The position numbers and the translations under genes were made by a program. From contig CM040444.1 of the NCBI GenBank assembly GCA_022749755.1, forward strand, positions 14,408,274 to 14,472,273: a stretch of DNA of 64,000 nt. Reading direction: 5' to 3'. The notes beneath the pieces were generated by a model. It was not told where the DNA came from. It worked only from the letters and a program-made list of their open reading frames with translations, and did not search any database. Below, in pieces: positions 1 through 11,540 of this stretch. Source of the DNA: Azadirachta indica (lineage: Eukaryota; Streptophyta; Magnoliopsida; Sapindales; Meliaceae). Positions within the stretch are counted from its first letter, which is position 1. Each line of letters begins with the position of its first letter.

Positions 1-308
1 TGATTAAACATGCCTTGAAGAATATTATGCGCAAGTGTTATACCTCTACTATGCTTAAGTTATCCAGCATACCTTAATCTCTCTGGTCAAGCATTCAACT
101 ATTACTAGTGCTTATTAATCCACATCCTCACTCTGGCATTTAAACTATTAATCTTTTCCCCCTTCTAAGGCCAGATGCCATTACCGAACTGGCTGTTGTA
201 GCTTATTCTTAGTTATTCATTATCAGTCAAGTAATTATAATTTGTGTGTTGCTATACTAAGAGCTGTACTTAAACAGTAATCAAATAAAGTATATAATGC
301 CAAAATAC

Positions 309-1905
309 CTTCAATTTTGTTAAGAAGTTCCTCTTCTGGCAAAAAATCTTCTCAAGCTTCTTACCCATCTTACTCTCCCAAGTCTCAACGAGCTTGTTCA
401 TGGAGTAAACATTTCCCGCGGGTCTGAGATACAACAACTTATTCAATGTATGTGGATCGTCCACTGCATTACCTGATAGCGACAACGTCAATGTCTTTCA
501 CAAAGACACCTACATGGAAACCAAAGGAAGATGCACCAAATCACCAGTGCCAACTATCCAGAAAATAGAACTAACAAAACTGCCGGGCCAAATTAATCAA
601 AAGGAGTAGAGTCAAATCTTGATCAGAAATTAAAACCTTCAGTGTTTCCGTCTCCAAAAATTGCGACCTTGTCCCTGGGAGGAGCTTTTATGCCTGGTTG
701 GACAACTGATGGGAGTAAATAGCTCATCAATAGGTTGCAGGAGATTTAGGTATAAGGAATGCCTTCAGCTTCTACGAGATGCCGAATCTCACATTTCCCC
801 GAATAGAAATTGTTATCAAAGTCGGAAATCTGAGTTGTTTCTGGATCTACTCCAAATTTTGAAGGACTGAACCTCTGAAATAACTTACTTATTCGCGAAT
901 CTTATTTAACAAGAGAACCAACTTTGATTGATTTATGCATACATGCATATGTACAATTTATACAAAATTATAGACGCATATGCCAGCATACTAAAGTTAT
1001 AGCTTCTAAAGTTTCTAATGTAGTTAGTTCACTCTTTGTAGAATGTAAGCATCATTGTCCAGAGGAAATGCACCTAATATCTTGACAGCAGCCTCAACTG
1101 TGATAGTAATAATTAGTTAAGAAAAGATGAGCCCACCAGTCAATTATATGTAATTAAACCTCCAAAAGAAATAAGATCATATGACATAATGAAACTTAAG
1201 CGAGGGAAAGGAATAAATTCAACAAGTAAAAAGAATATCTACAACATTTCTGAACAAGATTCTCACCTTGCTATTGCAAAACTTTGACAAATATCTGACA
1301 CCAAAGCAACAATGTACTCGTCCAAAATATATGTGCAAAGAAAATCTAAACACAAGCTACAATCTGTCAAACTTCACAGGTTTTTATGCAGAATTATATC
1401 AGGTTTACTTCCTCTAGAGTCAGTCTAGCAACTAGCATCTTTAAAAACACAAACATTGAGTTTGCAAGCAAATGAAGTGATTAAACCAAGATTAGAGGGG
1501 AAAAAACAGGCATACGAATAATAGCAATCAATGACCAAGCGACTAATCATGAATAAAAAGATTTTAAAGATCAAAGTGATGAACAAATTAAACATTTACA
1601 GTTTATAACCTTGATGCAACCGGCATTCTTGATAACTCCAATGAGAAGCTTCTGATCAAGAACTTGTTTAGATGGAATTGCACATAACGCTACATCCACT
1701 TGCTTCACTGCTTCAATGAGACTCTTGCCATCTTCCAAGGATCCCTAACACTCAAAGCCAGACTAAGAAATTAAAAGAAAAAATTAAAAAGAAAACCCTC
1801 CATGAATATGAGAAGACAAAGCAAAAGGAAACAATTTCAAAGGGGAGAGAGGAGGTAGAAATTCTGACCTTCTCTATTTCTGAGGACTTCACTCTTCTTC
1901 TCCAT
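309..1905 (-). pseudogene. PLR3-like reductase pseudogene (partial at window edge)
   Basis: This is a dead copy of the NADPH-dependent reductase gene at 18,959-21,270. Exon 1 (1905-1869) keeps only 37 of 183 bases, so the dinucleotide-binding glycine motif is gone. Exon 2 (1744-1610) is open and full length. Exon 3 (874-637) keeps the 238-base length but has an in-frame TAA at 748-746, after the residues GIPYT. Exon 4 (509-309) is 201 rather than 204 bases: two bases are missing just before the NAVDDP segment and one after KKLEKI, giving two frameshifts. Exon 5 would lie outside the window. The copy still encodes the catalytic Lys (FYSGKCEIRH) that the right copy has lost. The family reduces lignans or related phenylpropanoids; no product is expected here. 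Confidence 0.92.
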
Positions 1906-2319
1906 TTCTCACTAACGTCTGCAGAGGCGAGTTTCCTGTTTTAGTTTTAACTGTTTCGTTTTGTACTTTGGTTCCACGGTTTTGAGTTTGATTGACCCTG
2001 TCTTCCACGTCATCTTCTGTGGGATTCCATCTAAAGTTGACTTAAATGCAAAGGCATGCAATTGATTATTTTTATCCTTTTGAACGTAACGTAAAGGTTG
2101 ATTATAAAGATAAATGTATTGCTATATAGCAATGAAAGATAACGCGTTCCGTTACATTCTAACAAACTTGCACTTACAATTGGCAATTAAACGAGTACAA
2201 TTTACACTTACTTCGGGAAATTAAAAATCATAAAATTAATAAAGAAAAAAAAATGAAACAATTGATTAAAAGAATGGAATTGAGTACGTTCGCAGCTCGA
2301 TCACCAGCAAATTACGTAG

Positions 2320-3467
2320 CTAATTAACCACCCTGCAATACCTTCTGATCTCACCGTGTGTGCCAATGAGCACGTCAAGAGATCCCATATGCAACATTGC
2401 CTTGGCATACTTTGCAGCCCACATTGCTCCATTCCTTGCATTCTTCATTTCCATATTTGATGTTAAGGGACTGTCCATCAACGTCTGATCCGAAGTCAAT
2501 ACACCTCGACGATTCTTCAACTCCATGTAGTGTTTGTTGTCCAAACGATTGGGAATCACAAATTCCAGTGCAACCGTCGGATCTCTGGTGGCTCCATTTG
2601 GTGGTGGACACTTGGTCTTCAAGAAAGCAGCAAATCTAGGATCCATAGATGGATCTTGTGCATGAGTTTCGTTGAAATTGTAGAGGCGATCGGAGAATGA
2701 AGAACAATGTGACAATCCAATAGAGTGCGCTTCAGAGAGTGTCACCATTTCGTCCACTGACATTCCTTTCCGTTCAAAACTTTTAGCAATTTCGTCCGCT
2801 TTGAACGAAGGAGGAGGGAGATTTTGTGCAATTTCATCGCTGATAGAGACCCGCCCGTCACGACGTCCAGCTGGCACGGCGTAGTTGATGCCACCTACTT
2901 TGAAAGAACTGTCGCGAGCTGCGAATGCAATAATGTCAGCACACGAGACGGTGTTTGGGCATAGAGCTTCTATTTGTGCTTTGGCCTCGTCGATCACCTC
3001 GAACCCTCGTAAGCTGGGGTTGTTGGCTCTGTGTTCTCTCTCTGAACGTGGGTTTCCTGGCCTGGTTTCTAGTAACACGGAAGCATCACAACCCTGGTCA
3101 GAAAATTAAATAAAATATGCGTTAACAACAGTTTCATTTATATTAGCAATATATGTATTTATATATATAAGACATGGGAAGGAGAGACGCTAAGTCAAAA
3201 TTATCAAAAGGATCATGGGAATGAGCGTACGTACTCTGACAAAGCAGTCATGGAAATGCATCCTGATGAGACCTGCGGCTATGCCAGGATTGCGAGACAC
3301 GGCTTTGTGAACGGCTTTTCTCACAATTGTCTCTGCAGATGGACAAGTTGATTTATAAAATCCTATTCTGAGCTTTGCCGATGATGCCAAGGCATGTTGG
3401 GAACCGAAAAGATAATACACATGATAATGCAAGAGAGCATTAATGAAGGAGAAGGAATATTGTTCAT
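2320..3467 (-). pseudogene. Class III peroxidase, frameshifted at the signal peptide
   Basis: This is a secreted haem peroxidase gene of two exons. The ATG at 3467-3465 opens a hydrophobic leader ([20 protein letters not shown]), but that frame stops at 3365-3363. The mature domain ([15 protein letters not shown] onward) is in another frame, so one base is missing or two are added near 3399-3403. Exon 1 ends at 3235 after distal [10 protein letters not shown]. Exon 2 (3093-2320) starts GCDASVLLE and runs open to the stop, with all eight family cysteines visible across both exons (STCP, HDC, GCD, CPNTVSC, SHC, TKC, RYC). The proximal motif reads SEAHSIG where the family has SGAHSIG (GGA to GAA); the haem-ligand His is kept. 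An assembly error could explain the frameshift. The right-arm copy is at 17,533-18,303. Confidence 0.8.
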
Positions 3468-3556
3468 CTCACGACAATTCATTGTTGTGCAGATCAAAAA
3501 ACAAAGTGCTAGCCTGCAACAAATTAACTTGCTTAATTATCAGCTAATGCTCTGGT

Positions 3557-3566
3557 CTATATATAG
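3557..3566 (-). promoter_or_regulatory. TATA box of the left peroxidase
   Basis: The minus strand reads CTATATATAG about 90 bases upstream of the leader ATG at 3467, a normal spacing for a plant TATA box and short 5' UTR. This promoter is absent from the right arm, where the corresponding DNA is deleted. Confidence 0.55.
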
Positions 3567-4884
3567 GAGAATGGCAAAAGGAGAAGACGCTCTTTTTAGA
3601 TTTTGAGTTGATTATGAAGGTAGAACTGAGAAGTTGAATTTGGTGATTCTCTGAGAGTATTATTTATAGCTGGAAGTTTATGCATAGAGAAGTGTAAAGA
3701 AGGTGGAGTACTTGGTATTACTTTGAAGCCAAAAGCGTGTGTAGCTGCAATCATATTCATAGCTACGCGCGGATTGAAGTTTTCTTACTTTGAACCCTTC
3801 TGTGATAAACTCTTCTTCTTCCATCGATGTAGATACATAATTAATACACTATCTCTGTTCATACCTTGCTCTTGTCAATTGTCAACCTTCATTTTCAATT
3901 AATTTTTTTTTTCCTAATTTGCTCGTTAAGCAGTTTAATCCAGTGGTTGCTATGGCATGCGATGATATGGACTCGTGAATTATTTTTAATTAACTAGTTT
4001 GTTTGAAATTTGAATAATTCAAATACTTCTATCTATCAGTAGAATAAGCAGCGCACTTACGCCACCAATCAAGTTGCTTATCCTGAAGACGGCTATGGCT
4101 TTTGCATTATTGCAAGTATTAATGAACTTTGATCGAGTCTGAATCGGTGTCACATCTTCCTACCTGTTTTTAACAATTAATACTATCCCTGCGGAAGAAA
4201 ATGATGGGTCTCTTTCACTTGTATAAGTTAGTTTTGTTTTTAAGTGTTTAACAGATGTATTGCGTCAAATTTGGTAAATGACTGGACGAATTTGCTATAC
4301 GGCCTTAAAATGTTGGGCTCCAACATTTGAAGTTCAAACCCAATAACTTATTTTTTTAATATTAAACGTTATATATAGAACTTACTAAAATTTTGGGCCA
4401 AATCTGCTCTCAACTTACTACTGACACTTAAATATGAATCTATTGAAAATTTACACCTAATCTACACAAAATCGGTCCTCAACTTAAGATTTATCTTCTG
4501 ACTACCAGGTCAAACTTAGTAATCTTGAATTTAATAAATATAGTGAATTTTCCTCTAATTAAACAGTAAAGAATATATTACTGATTTTTTCATCCACAAT
4601 GTGATGAGTGATAGACAAGATAATTTTGGGATGTGGGCCAGAGAATGCCTTTGACGATGTCTCTTCATTTTCCTCTGTTTGTTTCTATGTTTATGAATGT
4701 GAGCATGCACCCTGTATGCATTTAAAGGTCAATATCTATCAAGATGTATATACATACATATATATATATAAAATAAATCAAATAATTATTTCACTTTCAG
4801 AATGTAATATACAAATAAATTGAATGAAATAACACATAATACAGAGAATATTGTGAGCTATGAGACTCACAAACCAACAACATT
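3567..4884. other. Intergenic, peroxidase to pectinesterase (left arm)
   Basis: No gene was recognised. The stretch is AT-rich with a short (TA)n run near 4,757-4,769. About 3,230-4,705 has no counterpart in the right arm; the rest (about 4,705-4,884) is the pectinesterase 3' flank and is present in both arms. Confidence 0.6.
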
Positions 4885-6366
4885 CTATTTGTTCCCATCA
4901 GCTTTTACAGCAATAATAGTAGAGCCTCTCTTGAAGTTGGATGGTGCAGGTCTAAGCCAATTTTTTCCCCCAATCACGTCCTTTGTCAAGAAAGCAGCAG
5001 CTTCGTCATTTGATAAGCTCTTTGACCAGGCAACCCTCTTTGATCTATTAGCTCCTGGACCGTAATTCTTGTATTCGCCATAGTATACAGTACTGCAATT
5101 CATCAAACAGAATGAGACATGTCAACTTGACATTGATTTTGGATGAATGAAGAAGGGTACTTTTGTAGATTATGAGAACAAAAGATGATACCTTTGCTTC
5201 TTGTTATCTCGCCAATCATCCCATCCTTGAGGCAATATCACACTCGACATGTAAGTTAGAGCGTAGACCACTTTGGAAAAAGGACCCCATGGCCTTCCAA
5301 GCACAGCCTTCCCTGCACCGGTAATCTTGCAACCCAAGAAAGTGAATCCAGTGTCCTCTGACGATGACATTCTTTTTTGAGCAGTGATAGATCCATTCCT
5401 CACGGAAAGAGTATGCAGATGGCATCTCTGCATATGCATAAAATAGTTGAAGCAACCTTTTAGTTTGCGTACTAAGAAATCTAAATTGAAAAACATCAAG
5501 CTATATGTTCTTCTGAATTCTATATTTCTCTGTTGCCTAAGAAGAACACTTACCTCAAAGAGTGATGCTGCATTTCCACAGATAAAATCTGTGGCTCCTT
5601 CAATGTAACAGTTGCTGAAGTAATGGCTTCCAGTGTCATCCAGGAGAGTATCTTGGTAAGAAAGAATCCTGCAGCCATAGAATGCAGCTCTATCTGCCGA
5701 TACTCTTAGCGCAACAGCTTGTCCCCCTGATCCATATGTGTTCTGTAGATATTAATCAAAATATAAATTTGGATCAGATTAAATATGTGAACTTCGACGT
5801 TTAGTAAATTGTCCAAGATTTTAATGCTGCAGAATTTTCAGAAATAATGCTAAAAAAGTACCTCAATGGTTAGCAGTCGTGCAACAAAATCAGAAGCCAA
5901 GACTGTCAACGTTGGAGATTCAAAAATATCCCCACCATCACTCGATGTTATTGTGGTGCTAGAAGCCTGTGTGCCACTTAACGTTATGAAAGGCTTATCC
6001 GCAGGCACAACAATCTTTTCTCTGCATAAGCAAACGTCAAATGCAGGATCATGAGTTCAAAATCAATGAAACCGAATAAATAATGGATCCGTAAATACAA
6101 CAAGCAAACCTGTAAGTTCCAGGCTTAACCCAAATGAAAACCAATTCCGAGTTATTAGAAGGAACGGCATCAATAGCGTCTTGTATTTTCTTGAAATCTC
6201 CCCTGCCAGACTGATCGACTCTTATGAGAACAGCAGTAGACAAGTCTACGGAGCTTGTGGTAGCGCTTGTGGTAGCACTTGTGCTAGCCATGAATGAAGC
6301 AAAGGCAAATGTTGCAAGAAACATAATGCTAAGACGACCATGAATCCTCATTGTAGCAGAACCCAT
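4885..6366 (-). CDS. Pectinesterase (PME11-like), intact left copy
   Basis: This secreted enzyme removes methyl esters from cell-wall homogalacturonan. Five exons: 6366-6110, 6021-5862, 5742-5554, 5427-5192 and 5092-4885, all GT-AG and in frame, giving 349 residues. A hydrophobic leader spans residues 1-31. There is no N-terminal inhibitor domain, so this is a type II PME; the whole chain resembles Arabidopsis pectinesterase 11 as I recall it. Motifs are in place: PGTYREK, QAVALR (147-152), YQDTLL with Asp170, DFICGNA with nucleophile Asp191, and LGRPW with Arg247 and Trp249. A short Thr/Ser/Ala-rich repeat after the leader is eight residues longer than in the right copy. The gene is transcribed away from the duplication centre, divergently from its twin at 15,767. 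It looks functional. Confidence 0.92.
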
Positions 6367-6497
6367 GTGCGCATGTGATCAACTTTTTCGTTCTCGATGG
6401 AGGTGAAGGGAATAAAATTTTCAATAAACAATGGTTTAATGAAGGAATGAAGCAAAGTTACACGGAATTTACTGATGCATTAAGGTTGTAAACCTTT

Positions 6498-6506
6498 ATT
6501 ATATAT
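6498..6506 (-). promoter_or_regulatory. TATA box of the left pectinesterase
   Basis: The minus strand reads ATATATAAT about 130 bases upstream of the ATG. The matching TATATAATA lies upstream of the right copy at 15,628-15,636, so the core promoter was duplicated with the gene. Confidence 0.55.
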
Positions 6507-8240
6507 GGCCTGCCCACACGAAAGTCAACGGAACTGGTGGCCTGTAGTCGATTTCTTCTAGTTGAAGTTCAAAGATGTGCATTGTCATTAACGTAAACAT
6601 GCAAGTACATTAGAGACTCGAAGAATATCGTAAGCAGAAGCATCGCTTGCAGATTTGTGCTTCAAACGCAAGAATATAGATATGCACTATTTGAAATCTT
6701 ACTCTACGCGGTACATGCTTACACAACCTGGTTATTCAAAAAAGATATAATATGAGACAATCATATACTCGGGAAAAAAGAAAATATGCTTGTGACTAAT
6801 GTATAATCTTTAAAGGTATACATAACAGTCAAACTTATTATGATTTCATTGTATGGTAATTGTGGATAAACTCAATCCCAAACATATCCTTAACCTAATT
6901 TAAGAGTATTATAATTGTTGTGTTTTTGCTTAATTTCTAAAGTATAATAGTTAAAGTATTTAATAGCCAATGATCAGTTTATTTTACAGAGTGATGGATC
7001 AAAAAATTACAATCACTTCAATTCGAAACATATCCTTAATGTTAATGATTTAACTTTCTCAACCGGCAGCTTGGAAACTAAAGTTGCTTGACATGAGCAA
7101 GGCCGCCTACCATTTTGTCTTTAATATTTTAGCATATACCTTTGCAGTTTGCTTGCATATACTGCTCATGACCAAGGAATTGGTTGGTCGTTTTTATTAA
7201 TAAAAGTCATCTAGATCTAGATTTGTAATTAATTTGGATGAAGAACAAGAATTAATAACACATTTAGAATTTGGAAGAGAAAGGAAAACGAAATTAATTA
7301 TCATATATGTTGCTTCTGTTGTAAGGGTTTGATGAACTACAAGTAAGGGTAGGCGCCATAAATTTCAAAAGAATGTTTTAGTTTAAAGGGATATTCCCCC
7401 AAGATCCGGGAATAAAGTCCACTATTTTGGTTGTCTTCCTCTGGAGTAGTTTATTCGTCAATCTTTTCGTCAAATTTGTAAGCAATGATAGCAGGTAGAG
7501 ATGAATTAGGTGAAAGCAGAATATTTTCTGGTCGATCATGCCTTTGCTGGCTTTCGCGATATTGATCTTAAAGCTTGTCAAATCAATTGAAAAATATATC
7601 GTTAATTAAGAGATTATACGAGGTATACTGATCTTAAAAAAAAAAAATTCTTTTTCAAAATTAGTATAAGAGAGAATCGATTTCTTTAATCTCTTATTTT
7701 TTATAAAATTATGACAATGACACTTTATTGATAGATAAATAAGTTAAATAATAATTTTAAAGAAAATGTGTAGGAAAAATTTTATATTTTACTTCTTTTT
7801 ATTCACAATTTTTAAAGTAAATTAAGACAATGTATTATATCAAATATTATAGGTGTTGAATAAATTTTTTAAAATGTTAAAGTGCATAAAATCTAAGATA
7901 GAATTGACACCTCAATCTTCAATTAAAAATATTTTTTATAATATAATAATGATATATACTTTGTATAAAAATAAATTGGCGACAAAAGTACTTTTTGGAA
8001 AAAGCACTCCCAAGATAAAAATCACAAATTAAAATTGCTTTCTCAACATCACTGTTTCATTTAAAAAAAAAAAAGAAAGAAAATTCTCTCTCAAATATTA
8101 TTTCTCTTCAAAATTAATTTAATTAAGAAGAAAAACAAGAACATACAATACGTAAAATTGTTATTTTGGTTTAAACGACGCCGTGGCATTGTCAATGACA
8201 GCGCCGGGGGTATTTCCGTAATTACAAAGAGCGTCGCTCA
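6507..8240. other. Intergenic: inner end of left arm, then AT-rich spacer
   Basis: About 6,507-7,446 still aligns with the right arm. Beyond that lies unique AT-rich DNA without a recognisable gene, including homopolymer runs near 7,637 and 8,070. Short open frames here carry no family signature. Confidence 0.6.
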
Positions 8241-8250
8241 CTCTTTCCGT

Positions 8251-8287
8251 CTATAAATTAGGGCAAAGGCAAAACCCAAAACCCTAA
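8251..8287 (+). promoter_or_regulatory. TATA box plus telo-box of the snoRNA gene
   Basis: CTATAAATTA at 8251-8260 is followed by AAACCCTAA at 8279-8287. The telo-box near a TATA element is typical of plant snoRNA and ribosomal-protein promoters. It lies about 100 bases upstream of the snoRNA stem. Confidence 0.6.
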
Positions 8288-8390
8288 CTACGTCGTCGCC
8301 TCAGCTGTGATGATAGCGTAGGTAAATCATGCTTGTTCTTCAAAATTACCCGTTTTCTTTTCTTTTCTGGCAGTTTTCTTTCTCCGCGCA

Positions 8391-8491
8391 GAGAAGGTGC
8401 GATGATGATGAATTAATTCATCTCGTTAATCGGAGATTAACATGAGGACAAAACTCTCTAATCCATTCTAACATATCCTGAGCACCTTCTC
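8391..8491 (+). ncRNA. C/D-box snoRNA, predicted 25S rRNA 2'-O-methylation guide
   Basis: The ends form a perfect 10-bp terminal stem, GAGAAGGTGC (8391-8400) with GCACCTTCTC (8482-8491). A C box ATGATGA lies just inside the 5' stem (8402-8408, or the overlapping 8405-8411) and a D box CTGA at 8478-8481 just inside the 3' stem. ATCTCGTTAATC (8420-8431) is complementary to a conserved plant 25S rRNA stretch, GATTAACGAGAT, recalled from memory. With CGGA at 8431-8434 as a degenerate D' box, the five-nucleotide rule points to the second A of GATTAAC. A second element, TAATCCATTC (8459-8468), pairs with the adjoining GAATGGATTA. It may sit in a transcript intron or be processed from its own precursor; the family number was not identified. 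Confidence 0.75.
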
Positions 8492-9456
8492 CTCCTCTTT
8501 ACTCAACCTTTCATTTTTTTTTTTTTTATCTTTTCTAATCTTATATTTCAATAATGTATTATGTGAAAATCAAATCCAAATTCAATTTATTTGGTGGTTT
8601 AAGTGTTGGATCGATTATTAAAATGGATGTAATTGGGATTTTCATTTTAGTCTCGAGCAGTGGGTGGATTTCTTTTTTATTATTATTACTATTATTTTTG
8701 GGCAAATTCTGATACAGCAGATTTGAATTGATAATGTGTCAAGAGTTTTGGATACAGTAGTTGAAGGCCTAAATTTGATTGAAGATCAGATGAATTTCCT
8801 TAATTTAAATCTAATAAATCCGTTAAATAAAAATTTGCAAACGAGATTGTCAACGTTTTGACATTGGATTAAACGACTTTAAAACTTAATTCTTTAAGCT
8901 AATTTAATATGTTTAAAACCATTACCCAGATCTTAATTACCTTCTTCTGTCGATATTCCGGCTTCATTGCCAATGTCAACCTTGAAAAGTTATGAATCCT
9001 TGTAAAAGTTTTTGATTTATCGAAATTGTGAATTTTTGACATATACATGTATACATCTTGATACAAGAATCAAAGCAAAAAAGGAGTTTGCAATATGGAA
9101 ATTCTATGTTAACAAATCTAAGGTTTTTAGTAGTGAAATTAAATTTTTGAATAGAAATATTATGAAGTTTTAGTTTTTGTGGACTATTATTAGTTTGCTA
9201 GAAAATCAAAAAATGTGAAATCCTAAATAACATTACCAGACATATTTTTTATGAAACATTAAATTATAGCCCTAAATTAATTACTACAAAGAAGTAGAAA
9301 CCGTCCTCCTAAACTAAGTACTAAATAATAATATAATTCTTTAACAGGCAATGATGTGACCTTTAGCTTAATCTACTCTAGTTGTATGGGAATTAATAAT
9401 AACCACCTCAAACGCAATTAGTAAAGATAAAATGCGTTTATTGTTTAAACTGCCTT

Positions 9457-9582
9457 AGCCCAAGTCCGTTTAAATAATGGGCTACATTCGTGCGGTGGCC
9501 CAATCTAAAGACCCAAATATTAGGCCCATCTAAGATCTAACAGTGTCCTACAAATTTTCTTCCCATAAAACTAAAACCCTAA
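9457..9582 (+). promoter_or_regulatory. Site II cluster with telo-box
   Basis: AGCCCA at 9457-9462, TGGGCT at 9478-9483, GGCCCA at 9497-9502 and again at 9523-9528, then AAACCCTAA at 9574-9582. Multiple TGGGCY (Site II) elements followed by a telo-box mark promoters of plant housekeeping and translation genes. The nearest downstream plus-strand gene is the aminotransferase at 11,541, reached if a long 5' UTR intron is spliced out; an unseen snoRNA is the alternative. Confidence 0.5.
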
Positions 9583-11194
9583 CCACTAAAACCCCTTAAG
9601 TTTGATAAATAGAAATTCATTCATTTGATATATCAGAGTGCAAGTCTACATTTATGAATATATGTTCAGGTACAATTACTTCTTCTCCTTGGATTTTCTT
9701 TAATACCTGAGAAACTGCAGGAAAATGAAAGATAATCAGTGCCTTCAGTTTGGAATTCGGAATTTTTCATCGTTTTAGCATATTTCAAAATGGGGTTTCC
9801 CTCTGGAAACTCGAAGGATGTAAATGTTTGCATTTTTCTCATACTGTTATTCTGTACTCAGTAACCTAGATGGATTATGAAATTTTTTTTAGTTGATAAG
9901 TTTGTAGATAAATTATTCATTTTTAATGTTATTACCTCAGTTATTGATATAATTTTAAAATTATTATATTTTGAAAATCAATTCCAGTGATGTTTCTGCC
10001 ACTGTCATCCTTATCTTTGCTCTAGGATTCCCTAAAGGCAAATATGGGAACGCATTTTAGGATTCCAACTCTGTGTCTTGCTTTCTTCAATCAATAAAGA
10101 AGTCATTAGCATTCATTCTGATATATCAAACTTGGCCTTAGTATATAATAACCAAAAACAATTAAAAAAAAAAACATATAAAGCATTGCCGAGAGAGAGA
10201 CCCGGGTAGACAGAAATCATAGCCTTCATCAGGGCCTCATTGCCAAAACGGTGAAGTTTTCTCCAGTGCTATAAACTGTAAAATTACTAAAATTAAAAAA
10301 CAAATTAATCGTTGTCTTTCTGGTTCTTCACACTCTCTCTTCTTTCTCATCAGGTTCAATTATGTTATAAATTGTTGGAATTCTTCTTGTCACTCTTAGC
10401 TACAGAATTTTGGAGGTAAATTTTTTTTAAGCAAATGGCAAAAATAAATTCAGGTTATGATTGTGTTTGTCTCAATGGAATTTACTTTGCTGGAAGATTT
10501 TTGCTTTATATGATTGGCGGTTTTTGAATAAAGTTGTAACTTTTGTTTTCTCTGGTTGGTTTTGGCGAAAAAGGGAGTAACTGTCCTGCAAAACTTAGAA
10601 TTGTTGCACTTTAACTAACTGTGTGATAATTGTTTGTAATGGAAGCAAACAGTTTTTTTTTAAATGTAAATTTGTGAAATAATTTTTTTTGATAAGTATA
10701 TAATCATCTGCTATTTCCAAGTTTACAGATACATTTATGGGGAATTATGAACTTGAGCCTACAACATTATAAGCATTTTTGTCAACATGTCAATCTTAGT
10801 TGGAAATTGATTTTATGTAATGCTAGAGAAAAGTCGATGATATCTTACATTTTCTCTGTAGTTTTGTTCCTGCTTGAGTGAAGTTGGAACTTGATACAAT
10901 GTTTGTCTGGATGCAAATACGTTATGATTTGAAATCTTATAATGCTTGTATATTGCTTCCCTTTCTAAAGTAATGAGGTACTGATTATAGACTGATTTAA
11001 ACGCAATTGGTAGTTGTCTATTTTAGCAACCCTGCACTTATCCACATTGTTTTCACATATTTATTCTATATTATATTTTTCTTACATGTGTTTCCACTTT
11101 TAGACAATTTCAAAATTGCCAGCCACCACGTTACACAGAAGACAGAATCAAATTCTTTAATTAGGTGTACAAATTATTAAATTATTAATTCTCA

Positions 11195-11498
11195 TTTTTT
11201 ATTTCAAATTTTCAGTTCAATTGAGGCTGAAATGCTTGAACTTTACACTGTTTTGACTAATCTATTTTAGAAAAATCATAATTTCTTTCCTTGCACTTTT
11301 GTAGGAGCCAAACATTTTTTAGGAAAGACAAGCTGTTAAAGTTAACAAATCTTTAAATCCTATTTTTTTATTTCAATTTTTCAGTTCAATCAAGCTGAAA
11401 TGCTAGAACTTTTCTTTGATTGGTTAACTGATTTTAGAAAAATTGTAATTTTCTTATTTATTTTTTTTCTTTAACTGCATTTTTTAGGAGCCAAACAT
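11195..11498 (+). repeat. Tandem duplication in the presumed 5' UTR intron
   Basis: Copy 1 (about 11,195-11,315) and copy 2 (about 11,362-11,498) share TTTTTATTTCAA, TTTCAGTTCAAT, GCTGAAATGCT, TTTTAGAAAAAT and the 3' end TAGGAGCCAAACAT. The repeated unit includes a pyrimidine tract and an AG acceptor-like end, so the duplication may have doubled a splice acceptor. Confidence 0.6.
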
Positions 11499-11540
11499 CT
11501 CTGAGCAGTTAATTCTTGAATTGCAGAAGAGATTGAAAAC

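Larger units (their letters stand above)
1..7446. repeat. Left arm of a large inverted duplication
   Basis: The reverse complement of this stretch matches the segment from about 14,788 to at least 20,930, through genes, introns and intergenic DNA in the same order (PLR3-like, peroxidase, pectinesterase). The inner end was placed by eye: the match is still clear where the left strand carries the complement of CCAAAATAGTGGACT near 7,418-7,432 (right copy near 14,809-14,823) and fades past about 7,446. The arm runs off the left edge, because base 1 still aligns to about 20,930 on the right. The lengths agree: the left arm minus a 1.48-kb deletion plus a 236-bp insertion gives roughly the right-arm length. 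Confidence 0.93.
8492..11540. other. AT-rich region: probable aminotransferase promoter and 5' UTR intron
   Basis: No coding gene was recognised. It contains a Site II/telo-box promoter-like cluster (9,457-9,582), a possible non-coding first exon ending with CAG/GTACAATTAC at about 9,669, long AT-rich DNA, a tandem duplication (11,195-11,498), and acceptor-like sites at about 11,487 (TTTTTTAG/GAGCC) and 11,526 (TTGCAG/AAGAG) just before the aminotransferase ATG. A 5' UTR intron of about 1.8 kb is the simplest reading; this is inference. Confidence 0.45.

Noticed and set aside
3394..3606. Plus-strand frame across the peroxidase leader
   Set aside because: Shadow of peroxidase exon 1 and its promoter on the opposite strand; no independent signature.
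8303..8372. A second C/D snoRNA starting at GTGATGATAG upstream of the called one
   Set aside because: No D box (CTGA) or closing stem was found before the next snoRNA; it may be the precursor leader or an exon.
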